From: Gnetum montanum
Lineage: Eukaryota > Streptophyta > Gnetopsida > Gnetales > Gnetaceae
Direction of reading: 5' to 3'
Assembly: GCA_015680685.1 (NCBI GenBank)
Contig: MNCI01036482.1
Coordinates: 63,720 to 127,719 of the forward strand
Length of the DNA: 64,000 bases
Notes under the pieces: model-generated
Database searches by the model: none
What the model was told of the DNA's origin: nothing
What the model saw: the letters and a program-made list of their open reading frames with translations, nothing else
In this document: positions 46,850-56,965 of the stretch, in pieces
Layout of the letters: each line of letters begins with the position of its first letter
How positions within the stretch are numbered: the stretch's first letter is position 1
Position numbers and translations under genes: made by a program

Positions 46850-49800
46850 ACTGTATGTGATGCATGGAACCTTCTTCTTCTTGATCTTTCCAAAAGTGTT
46901 CTCCGTAGATATTTCTAGGGAAAGATCACGGATTCCTAGGCATGCATCTATAGTACTTAGCCATGGGCCACTATTACACACCTCTGAATAGATTAGACAC
47001 TCGAGAATAGATTAGGCATGCATGGAACCTCTCGAGTGTCCACCTCTGAATAGATTCTAGTTCTCAGGACTGGTACCAGCTTTCAGCTTCTTTCACTAGT
47101 GTCCTTGGGAACAACTTCAATTTTTGCCATTCATTTTCTATGTTTTGCAAGGCACATGCATTGTGGAATTCTTGTAAATGATTTTGAGGATCAGTGTTGT
47201 ATCCCCCTTCAAATTTTGGGATGTTGTTCATGTCTAACCACTTGATCCTACTATCCTATTGGTTCCTTGTTGGAACACTTACGACNTAGCTTGGTACGAC
47301 CACCCACACATAGTGGTGATGATGTCCTCCACCAGTCCCAAGGGAACAATGATGGACTGGTCAGCCAGCCTAGGCGAATATTGCTCTTCCTTAATGGAGG
47401 TAGGTTCTAGGCTTTGTACATTTCTTGTGATATTAAGTTGACTCCGGAACCTGAATCTAGAAGAGCTTGGCATGGCTCATTCCCAAAGATTTGGATATAG
47501 ATTAGAGGGCTTCCAGGATCAGAGAATTTCCTAAGAAAGTGGCCAACCTTGATCCAGTCAGTTACAACATGCGTTAACATAACTGTATGCATTGAGCTCG
47601 GTGTTTGGTTAGAAGGGAGCTCTGAAGCCTTATTTGATGGGGAGGCATTCAGAGGTTCAACAACTTATGGTTGTAAGGGCTTGGCTGGACTGTTGGCTCT
47701 AATGAAAGGTTTTTTCTTCATACGGTTGTTAGAACCAATAGCGGGTTGAGGATTTATAGCCCTTGTGGCATTGCATTATTGCGGTTGAGTAGGGAGTTCC
47801 CCTTACATTGCTAGAGCAGGTCGTAATGGAGCTATTGGTGTGAGAGCTATAGATGGATTTGAAGGATGGTATGTTTGTCGATTATCTTCCTTAGGAGGAG
47901 TTCTATAATACTCACGATCTTGGTAGTGATGTTGTGGTGCAATGTGACTAATAGAGTCACGTGGAGAGATTGGATGCTGCACGTAGTAGCCATATGGGTT
48001 AGGTTGCTGGTAGGGTTATTGTTGGCTTGGTGGTGGCATCCCCCATGACTGTGGGTATTTCCACTGTTGATGTTGCTCAACAAGTTTTGGTGGAGTTCCA
48101 CTTGGATAATATGTTGAAGGTTGGTGGAACTACCTTGGGTTACCTTGGGGATAAGGTAACCGTTGGGGTGTTTAACGTTTATTTAGTCGTGGGTTAAGTG
48201 CATAAACCCTAGACTCTTGTAGATGTGAGATCATTGGGCAACATCCATTAGGATGGTCATATTGGCATACCTCACATCCACCATCATTATCTGTGTCTGA
48301 ATCCACAACCTCTTCTGTGATGTCCATTTTACCCTTACCCTTGTTACGTGCATTTTCCACTTCTCTCTTTTTCTTTTTTTTGCAGTCACTTCCTCGCTCC
48401 CTAGACTCCTCTACAATTTTAAGAATAGTTTCAAACCTACTATCTAGGGAGTTCCACATTTGGTCTACCTTTGCTGATACTTCTGTTGTTAACTTTTGGA
48501 GAGGCAAAGTTTTCCTATCACCATCTCTTCAAGTGGTGACTCTTCTTCCTCCTCACAAAATCTTACTCCCCTTTTTCAGAGGGAAGGATCTTGGTTGTAT
48601 TCTTTTGTACTTTCTCTCTTTCGCTCACCTTCTTCTTTGGCTACTTGCTCTAGCAATCTATGAATTTGATGAGACCTAATCTCCAATAACCTTCATTGGA
48701 CATACGTCCCAAGGGTTCTTCTTGTTTCATGCCTAAGTCCATCCACAAGATGGCATAGTTGATCCCATTGAAAATAACCATGGCTAGGGCAATGATGTAA
48801 TAGTATGTAATAGTGGCCCATGGTAGCATCCAAGGGTTCATGATTTCCTTGCTTCCATCCTTGGATTTTCTTTCATAGGTTAGACACTCGAGAGTACGTT
48901 TGGTACTTATCATTGAATAGTTCTAACATTGTACTCCACCTCCGAATAGATTCTAGTTCTCAGGACTGGTACCAGCTTTCAGCTTCTTTCACTAGTGTCT
49001 TTGGGAACAACTTCAGTTTTTGCCATTCATTTTCTATGTTTTGCAAGGCACATGCATTGTGGAATTCTTGTAAATGATTTTGAGGATCAGCGTTGTATCC
49101 CCCTTCAAATTGTGGGATGTTGTTCATGTCTAACTACTTGATCCTACTATCCTATTGGTTCCTTGTTGGAACACTTACGACCTCCATTATACCTAGGATG
49201 CTTCTAGTTGCAAGTAGGGGTTCTTTGTGATCATCTCATTCATAGCTTCTATGGTGTCTACATGGTTCCCTACTCTCCCTTCTTCTATGCCTTGATTTCT
49301 TAGAATGCCCTCATCCTCATTCTCGACTATCTCGTCGATGTTTTTCACTTTGTTTTCCTTTATCCTCACGATTAGTTTCCCTATGACTATGTCCAAACAC
49401 TGAAGGAGAGGGTGAATGTGATGATGAAGGTGAAGAAGAAGGAGAACCATCACCATGACGATGTTTTCTACCTTATCTTCGGTGGTCTCGACCTTGATCG
49501 TGATCACAATCAGAACGTCTACCCTTATCATGTGTTTGTGTTCCTTTGTTGAATACTTCGCATTCATGGGTATCAGAATCAGGGTTGTGAATAGTGGAGT
49601 GGAGGTTCNGTTCATGGGTATCAGAATCAGGGTTGTGAATAGTGGAGTGGAGGTTCTGATACACTACCTCTTAACCATTTTCAGTAGGAGGAACATCGTT
49701 TCATGGGAAACCTATTGAAGCAGGTTCACCATCATCAATTTTGCTCAAAACATGCAGAGCATCATGGGGCCATTTACCCTTCAAGGATGTATGGTATCTC

Positions 49801-50159
49801 TCCTGTCACAAGTTCCTTTGATTTTGTGCTTCTGTGGGATGATAGTCCCTTGTGTCATGATCACATGCAACATATTCTATATATAAAAGTAGCATGCCTA
49901 TTCATGTGAGAGAATGAAGAAGCATGTTGGGGACTAATCAGTCTGGAGGCAACACTAGGTTACCCTCCAAGTCTCTCCAACATAGTTGTTCATCTTGGTG
50001 GAGAATAAAGGTGAAGTTAGGTACATACTCATCAGGATGAGTATATACCACACAAAACTGTTGAGGAACTGGCAAATCTTGGTTACATGTATTATGCCAT
50101 CGACTGCCTCTTGTGTTAGTCCTAGGTGGTGAAGTGCTCTTATGCGAAGAAGAAGACAT
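46850..50159 (-). pseudogene. Degenerate gag-protease of element C
   Basis: ATG 50159 opens MSSSSHKSTSPPR, then HPDEYVPNFTFILHQDEQ (about 50050). A linker, gag core (about 48910-48650) and a Lys/Glu-rich segment ending KGKMDITEEVVDSD (about 48320) follow. A zinc-knuckle-like CEVCQYDHPNGCC (about 48275) is next, then a Pro/Tyr/Gln-rich stretch and the protease with an intact active site LLDSGSGVNLISQ (about 47460-47425). The protease is then broken: 46982-47285 holds a 246-bp copy of gag sequence (source 48936-49181) ending at a single N (47286). A 46-bp duplication flanks another N at 49609. Both may be assembly errors rather than biology. Confidence 0.82.
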
Positions 50160-50285
50160 TTTGTCTTGTTCGGTGTGCGATGTACTGTTGTCTTATCTTT
50201 CTTTAATTAATCCTAATGGTTTGTTCTAACATTCCAATGATATGAATGATTTCCTATGTTCTACATAGCACACAAACAACTAAGT

Positions 50286-50303
50286 CCCCAACAACGGTGC
50301 CTA
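50286..50303 (-). other. Primer-binding site of element C
   Basis: The minus strand reads TAGGCACCGTTGTTGGGG directly after the LTR. It is close to the tRNA-Asp complement, with transitions only at most differences. Confidence 0.7.
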
Positions 50304-51077
50304 TGATGAGTGGCGAGGTACCCCTACACTCAACCATATGAATATGAGCATTTCATGCACGATCTAGTTGAACTCCAAGGACTAAGTGCTTATGTGCCTT
50401 AATGGAACACTTAGGGTTAATCAATCGTTGTCTTCCCAAACTTACTTGTATTGTCATGGTTGTATGGTTAAGTAAGCTTGAGGTATATGATTTTTATAGC
50501 TTTTTGTCTTTTTATGTCTTCTTCTAATAAAGGTAAAGGGAGAGAGAACTAAGTGACTAACTTACATTAACTATTCATTAACTAGTTTATAAATGTTGCT
50601 AACACCAGTATCCGTTCCCACTTTCCGTACACATCATAAACCAGTGCAATGCTACTGGGATTACCAAACACTAATCGCAACTGGGTTACCAAGCACTACA
50701 CGCATGCTCAAAGCGGTCGTACTGAGTGTATTTAACTAAGGGGGTTGAAGGTTGAGAAAGATATTAATTAACTAGGAAATCATTAAACAATAATTAATTA
50801 CTAATTAGCTTAATCTATATGTTGTAAGGTTTATCATAAAGTTCTTCTTTATTTCCATCCACAAAATTGTGCTCACATACAAATTGCTCGAATAAAGATT
50901 CGTTCACTCTATGACTCCTACTATGGGCACACATAAATAATTCTAACTCTAGAATAACAAAACTACAAGAATTTGGCTAAGGATCTAAGTCTAACTCTCA
51001 GAAAAAATGGTGCCACCTCTTATTTATAGAAGATGAGGTAGGATGAAATATCATGTATGCGATATCGCAGCTCATCA
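50304..51077 (-). repeat. 5' LTR of element C
   Basis: 774 bp, TGATGAG...CTCATCA. U3: GATATC at 51061-51066 and AATATC at 51047-51052 (14 bp apart), and the TATA box at 51021-51028 (24 bp from the last unit). The first unit is 11 bp inside the LTR. Confidence 0.95.
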
Positions 51078-51082
51078 GGCAG

Positions 51083-51721
51083 GAATCTCTCTTACCTATG
51101 TAAGAGAATGGATGTAGTTGGCGTACCTCTTCCTCCTGATGGAAAATAGTTTGAGGAGATCATCATGCCTCCAATTTTAGATAGTGAAGAGGATCTTCCT
51201 ACCTCATATAGACATTCAACAGTAGTTGGACCTTCTTGGGCATATGACTCAGGAAATAAGTCAAATTCAAAGGAACTTGACACACCACCAGCTCATGTTT
51301 AGGGGAAGCATTCTGATCCCATGTAGCTAGGGCCCATTATTCCACATCACGATGATGCTCCTAGATCTTTTAAGTAATCATCCATGAAGAACATCTTTGG
51401 AGCCTCATTCCAATGGGGTCTTGGTGATGCCATTACCTATCAAAGGAAGGGAGATTCCTTAACCTCTTAGTAGGCTCCATCATAGCTAGATCCACATGCT
51501 TCACCTTGATTTCAAGTGAAGCTTCATCCACAGAGAGCTCCTATCTAGCTACCCTCTTTAGATGATGATAACAAGTAGCACATGTCTAGCACTAGTACCA
51601 GTAGCAATAATGATGAGGAAGAGACATACATACCTTCTTGTGGTGAAACTACTTTAGATGAGGAATTCAATGATGCTATAAAGGTTAATGGTTAGAGTCC
51701 TTGGGTCATCACTCCTTTTTA
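51083..51721 (+). pseudogene. Element K ORF2, 3' part, downstream of element C
   Basis: The frame continues with YLCKRMDVVGVPLPPDGK (stop next), an acidic part ILDSEEDLPTS, and a Pro/Ser/Asp-rich C-terminal tail, ending near 51721. The phase matches 42096 after removal of element C plus the duplicated GGCAG. The low-complexity tail is typical of the end of such accessory proteins. Several stops are present. Confidence 0.55.
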
Positions 51722-52155
51722 ATGATGTCCAAAAAGGGGGAGAAATTTTTTGATGTATATGGATAGTTATGATGATGTTTATGGACACTATGATGATGTA
51801 CACATATGTGTTTTGAATGTGGAATTACACATGTGTGGTTTTTGTACATGATGAGGATCTTTCAACAATCATACATATTGTGGATAGATTATGCTATGGA
51901 CAAATCATGCTTTTATATCATGTGTTTTGTTGCATTATTTTGGAGACATGTTTTGCCTTTGCATTGTATAGCTTATGTTTAGATTTCATGTAATCTTTAC
52001 CCTATGCCTTAATCTTTAGAGCCATTATCCTATTTATAACCTTGCCTACCATTGGAATTTATATGTCTTAATAATTTTATTGGTTAGTATTATTTAAATT
52101 GTTTATCAACTCACCCATTCTCTTAAGTTTTGGACATCATCAAAAAGGGGGAGAT
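51722..52155 (+). other. 3' untranslated region and polypurine tract of element K
   Basis: It starts after ORF2 with GATGTCCAAAAAGGGGGAGAA (51724-51744) and ends with a near-copy, CATCAAAAAGGGGGAGAT (52138-52155), directly before the 3' LTR. The latter is the polypurine tract. The duplicated motif 410 bp upstream is notable. Confidence 0.75.
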
Positions 52156-52988
52156 TGTTACCCTTTTGGTATGTTAAAACATTAAGAAAAATGGAGAACA
52201 TAGAATATTGTGAAATGTGATGATTTTGTAGGGCATGAATGAGAACTCAAGAAGTGAGAGATGTTATAGTAGAAGCTACATGAGCAAGATAAGAGCATGG
52301 ACAATCATGGATAAAGATGAAGGCTATGAGTCAAATGAAAAATGCTCTAAGGATTAGGAAAAAGCCAAATCAATGAGAGAAAGCCTCAAGAACTAGAACT
52401 AAAATGTTGAGAAGATGTCTCCAAGGAATAGAAGATGTCTTGGTTGAAATGAAGTCTTTCACAAGAAGATGTCTCCCAAAATAGGAGACATCTCCTTTGA
52501 AAAGAAGGCATCTTCTTAGAGTCATTCCACTTTAGAAAGAGACACCTCTCTAGATTTGAGGTAGATCTCAGGTAGATTTCCCAACTTCGAAGAAGACCTC
52601 TACACTAGCCATTAATTAGCTATTGCATGAATTCTGAGCTATTTTCAAAAACTACAAGACTATAAGAAAACATCAAATTCTTTGGAAAAGAGACAAAATT
52701 TTCAACATCAAAGCAATCATTATGTATTCTATTCTATTGTACTTCTATACCTCATTTATCATATCATTTTCTTAATTGTATAACCATGCTTCAAAGTGCA
52801 AGGACCTATAATTTGAGTTACACTTTTTCCTTACTTTTTTGTTTCTCTCTTATTACCCTGCTGGGGTTGATGTGCTTCTTGCGAGAAGGCATGATTGAGC
52901 TTGTTGAGATCCTATAGGATTAAGTATTTGTGCAATGTCAAAACACTCTGAAGTAGAGCTCAATTTTTTAAAGGTTATGGAATCCTTC
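52156..52988 (+). repeat. 3' LTR of element K, truncated by element F
   Basis: It begins TGTTACCCTTTTGG and is collinear with the 5' LTR until AAGGTTATGGAATCCTTC (52971-52988). The next about 270 bp of LTR are absent here and were not found further right. Element F begins at 52989. Confidence 0.88.
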
Positions 52989-53906
52989 TGATGAGTGGCG
53001 AGGTACCCCTACACTCAACCATACGAAACGAGCGTAGCACGCACGATCCGGTCGAACCCCACAGACTAAATGCCTACATGCTTCATGGAATACTTAAGGT
53101 TCACCATTCGTTGTCTTCCTAAACTTACTTGTAGTTGTCACGGTTTATGGTTAAGTAAGTCTGAGGTATATGATTTTTATATCTTTTTACTTTTTTCTCC
53201 TATGCTATCGAGGTGAAGGGTTGAGAAACTAATGGCTAACTCTAACTAATAACTAAGTCTAAATTACCTAGCATCAGCATCCATTCCCACTTACCATACA
53301 CACCCTGAATCGATGCAACTATGGCTACCAAACACTAATTGTTATTGGGATTACCATGCGTAACACACATGCTCGAAGTGGTTGTACTAAGGCACTTAAC
53401 TAGGAGGAAAGGGTTGAGAGAATCTAATCTAGCCGAAGTGCGATGAGCAGCTAATTCCTTGACTAACTGTACACATCTTGGTGCACGACTACCACTAGGA
53501 TTACCAAGCGTAGATCCTGGATATGCCATTGGGTTACCAAGTAGTCACACTTAGATGCTCATAATCAAGTTGTACTCATTCTACATTCTAGGAGTTTAAG
53601 GATGAGAGAGAAAGAAATAAATAAAATCCTATTCCATGCATTGCAAGGTTTATCCAGGAATTTTGTCTGTACAATGTTACTTGAATAAAGATCCGTTCAC
53701 TTTAGGACTCCTACTACTAGCACATGGAAAATATTCTATCTCTGGAGTGATCAATCTGCCAGAGTTTCCCTACTTCTAGTTGAAGATTCGGAAATAAGGG
53801 AGAGCTGCCTCTTATTTATAGACTTGGCAGCGAACTGCGATATCACGTATGCGATATCGCAGGGGATGACATGATATCGCAGCCTATGCGATATCTTGTC
53901 TCATCA
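52989..53906 (-). repeat. 3' LTR of element F, with internal duplication
   Basis: U3 has four GATATC units at 53890, 53873, 53853 and 53839 (spacing 17, 20, 14) with the TATA box at 53813-53820, again 24 bp from the last unit and 11 bp from the LTR start. Two related blocks (about 53275-53430 and 53440-53600) each hold an ACCACTAGGATTACCAAGCG-type phrase, so the LTR is about 145 bp longer than those of C. The second block is closer to the E-type LTR. Confidence 0.85.
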
Positions 53907-54665
53907 TACCCCCATGACTAAATGAAAAGTTATCCTTGAGTTCCTTACAAAATGTTGGGAAGGTATGGGATTATTAAGGGGAATGGAACTAATGGGATGA
54001 CATGTGAATGGATCATTATTACAAGACTTGAAAAAACTAGTGTTTATGACAACAAGGATGAACACCTTATTACAATGACATCGGGCCTTAGTTGGCAACT
54101 TGAGAGAAAGAGAGAGAGAAAGAAGTGTTGTTGTTGCCAACGCCAAGATTGTGCCTTTCATTGTCCATCGGTAAGCGTGTCATCAATCTTTCTCCTTGCA
54201 TAGCTGCTGTAGCATTGCTCCATTCCATGTGTTCCTTCCAAATCTGGTTTCGTTGTTGTATGATTGCCATCTACACACACAACACAATCTTATATTAGCA
54301 AGGGTAAATGAATCATCATGTAATTGATACCTTGCTTCAGTGTAAGTCCATTGGATGAGTTGTGGGATGGCTGATATGGATTGGGAGATATATTAATGAT
54401 GACTACCAAAGGTATAGGGGTTAGGAAGAAAATCAAAAAAAATGGGGCTAGGAGAAAATTGAAAAAATCGGGCCCTGTACTCCCATGACTAATTGTGAAC
54501 CTCTAGTAGCGTTAGAATGGAGAAAGAAAAGGAGTAAGAAAGATAGAGAAAAAGAGACAACGATAGTAATGATTAAATGGATGTCAAGATGGTAATGAAA
54601 AAAATAAAATTAATTACAAAAATGTTAGGGAAAAGAAGTTAACTGGTGCACCAAATATTAGTGGA
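52989..54665 (-). mobile_element. Element F: 3' LTR plus short interior of an Athila-like element
   Basis: An LTR of 918 bp (52989-53906; TGATGAG...CTCATCA) is followed by the minus-strand purine tract and about 760 bp matching the post-integrase region of C (44523-45235). Gag and pol are absent. At about 54665 the sequence jumps into another LTR (54665-55227). The left flank is CCTTC in the 3' LTR of K; the right flank does not match, so the original right end is lost. Confidence 0.8.
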
Positions 54666-55227
54666 AATCAATATTAACTAAGCTAAGAGAAAGGGTGAGA
54701 GAGAATCTAAACTAGCCTAAGTGTGATGAGCATCCATTCCTTGATCATCCATACACATCTTGGACTTTGTGCATGACTACCACTAGGATTACCAAGCGCA
54801 GATCCTAGGTACGCTACTAGGTTACCAATTAGTCACACTTAAATGCTCGTAATCAAGTCGTGCTCATTCTGCGTTTAATAGGAGTTTAGGGTAAGAAGAT
54901 ATTAACTAAGAAAGTAGTAAATAAAAATAAAGTAGTAAATAATTAAGCTAAGTGAATTCTGCAATGATGAAGTAGTCTCGATCTTTATTTTTGGTCATTT
55001 GCATGTCCAAGTACGTCACACTCGAATAAGGATGTCGTACAATTACAATCACCACACTGCGGGCATACACTGGAGAGAAGGGTTGAAAGAAGAACTACTT
55101 AAAACTTAACACTTAAACTAAGAACTAAACAAACTCAAAAAAATTGCCTATCGAGTCTGTCTACCTCTTATTTATAGATGAGGAGATAGGCTGTGATATT
55201 GCGGTCAACTAAAATGGTAACTCATCA
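54665..55227 (-). repeat. Partial E-type LTR joined to element F
   Basis: It aligns with the reverse complement of the E LTR (for example the GATCTTTATT and CACACTCGAATAAGG stretches) rather than with F's own LTR. It begins TGATGAG at 55227 on the minus strand and lacks its 3' end. One GATATT unit at 55195-55200 sits 24 bp from the TATA box (55169-55176). Probably a recombination product. Confidence 0.7.
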
Positions 55228-55830
55228 TTTACCATAAGGCTAACTTAGTATTATTATTAGGTGAAAATATGATAAAAACTATTCCATCTCCAAAACCAAT
55301 ATGTTTAAATTTTTTTAACTAATTTAAATATTAGGAAAAAATATTATATTGGCTTGTGACCACAAGTTCAATCCAAGTGTAGACATGATAAAAAAATTAT
55401 GTTTAAGAAATATAGCATCAAGTATAGAAATATTACATGAAAGTCAAGTCTCTGCTCCCAAAGACTAAGCTACAACAAAAGAAAATGACATACACATGCA
55501 ATCCTTGAGGAGGAGGATTCGATATTATGGATAATGGTAAGGTCTCTTTCAAGATAAACACCTTTGTAATAACTGATTGGAAAAATAAGAAAATCATTTT
55601 AAAATGTAATGTTGTTCCACCGTTAGATGGAAATTACCATGAGTGATGTCTTGTCAATATGAATCTAGGTTAAGTGATCAAGGTCAAGGAGGTATGTGGG
55701 GGAAAGTCAGTTGTAACCAAAGTGACTAACATACATATAGAAGGAAGTTGTAAAGGGATGCAGCCACTCACTCATCAAGTTGTAGTCCAATCTAGTCTAA
55801 TCCTACCACCACTCCATGTTCCATCACTAT
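55228..55830. other. Unassigned stretch between elements F and H
   Basis: AT-rich, with one 74-codon plus-strand frame (55674-55898) and a slightly longer coding-like run from about 55490. I recognise no motif and find no continuation of K's LTR here. Confidence 0.35.
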
Positions 55831-55966
55831 TGATGAGCGACAAGGTACCCCTTTGCCCAACCATACAAATCACAAGTATTCATGTGCAATCTGATTGAAT
55901 TCCATAGACTATAATTACTAAGTACACTAGAGCTATATAGTGTGTGCATGTTGTTCATTCGTTGTT
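55831..55966 (-). repeat. LTR fragment H, cut by element E
   Basis: It starts TGATGAGCGACAAGGTACCC on the plus strand, which is the 3' end of an E-type LTR read on the minus strand, and stops at 55966 where E begins. The rest of this LTR would be expected right of E's other end, which I do not find. Confidence 0.65.
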
Positions 55967-56833
55967 GATGAATCGTGGTTTTCCAAGCCCCGATATCAGA
56001 TTCTCGATATCGGGTACACAATATCATAGCCTAGATAGTGATATCGAATACACAATATTATGATTCTTATGTAGGCTCATAAATACAACATTCGGGTGCA
56101 TAGAAAATGGAGAGTTTTTGTGAATTCTTAGGATAGAGCTTTTTTTGTAATTTTTTTAGTTATTTTTCATTCTTTCCCTAGTGCATTCCCATAGTGTGAT
56201 GATTGTAATTGTACATAACCTTTATTCGAGTGTGACTTACTTGGACATGCACATGATTAGCAATAAAGATCGAGATTACTCCATCATTGCAGCATTCACT
56301 TAGCTTTTAATTACTCTAATTGTTAATTATTTACTATTATCTTTTTAGTTCATATTTCTTTTATTTTCATTTACATTTCCTATTTATTAATGCGGAATGA
56401 GTATGACATAATCACAAAAATTTAATTGTAACTACTTGGTAACCTAGTAGCATATCTAGGAGTGCTCAAGTGATGTGTGCTTGATAATCCCAAAGGTAGT
56501 ACACAAGGTCCAAGATGCCCATAGATGATTAAGGATGGATGCTCATCGTACATAGGCTAATTTAGATTTTGCTTTTTATTTCCTATTAGCCTAAGTCAAG
56601 ATTATTTTCCATCATCTCTAGGAGTAGCATTAGTTAGGATCCCATCATTCACCTCACTCTAGACTAAATCATACATGACAAAGTAAATAATAGTCCAGGT
56701 GGGAAGACAGCGAACTACGATCAACATGTCACTATCTAGATACCACAACTATTTTATCTACGAAGTTCAACTAGATCGTACATACACACTCGTATTCGTA
56801 TGGTTGAGTGTAAGGGTACCTTGTCACTCATCA
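55967..56833 (+). repeat. 5' LTR of element E
   Basis: 867 bp, TGATGAATC...CTCATCA, a second LTR subfamily. Units GATATC/AATATY at 55992, 56006, 56020, 56040 and 56054 (spacing 14, 14, 20, 14) are followed by CATAAATA at 56078, again 24 bp. The array starts 25 bp inside the LTR instead of 11. Confidence 0.88.
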
Positions 56834-56834
56834 T

Positions 56835-56852
56835 TGGCGCCATCTCCGGGGA
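56835..56852 (+). other. Primer-binding site of element E
   Basis: TGGCGCCATCTCCGGGGA matches the tRNA-Asp complement at 15 of 18 positions. It is the best preserved in the window and supports the Athila-like assignment of the whole set. Confidence 0.8.
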
Positions 56853-56965
56853 GAGTGCTAGTTATGTAGATTAGTTACATCATCCAAGATCACTGTAATG
56901 AAGCCTTGACAATATATCTTTTAGAAAGAAAGTAATTGCAAGTAAGTCACTTACAATTCACAATA

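Larger units (their letters stand above)
42092..51082 (-). mobile_element. Element C: Athila-like gag-protease element inserted in ORF2 of element K
   Basis: The LTRs (42097-44522 including a nested insertion; 50304-51077) are flanked by a perfect TSD GGCAG (42092-42096, 51078-51082). Without the insertion the left LTR is 773 bp against 774 bp for the right. On the minus strand the interior has a primer site, gag from 50159, protease (about 47480-46850), then a jump over RT-RNase H-integrase to the post-integrase region (46490-44523) and the polypurine tract. The LTR pair is visibly more alike than B's, so C is younger than B. Confidence 0.95.
30756..52988 (+). mobile_element. Element K: Ty1/copia-type element hosting a pararetrovirus and element C
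   Basis: The 5' LTR (30756 to about 31851), an iMet-type primer site (31861), copia gag (31913 to about 33500), a second ORF (41081-42096 resuming at 51083), a polypurine tract (52142-52155) and a 3' LTR (from 52156) all run on the plus strand. Between gag and ORF2 lies the endogenous caulimovirid (33861-40751). ORF2 is split by element C. The 3' LTR is cut at 52988 by element F. No copia integrase, RT or RNase H is seen, so K was non-autonomous or lost pol. Without the two insertions it would span about 6.4 kb. Confidence 0.8.

Noticed and set aside
52989-55227. Element F as an ordinary element with a matching LTR pair
   Set aside because: The two LTRs belong to different subfamilies, the right one is incomplete and the flanks show no TSD.
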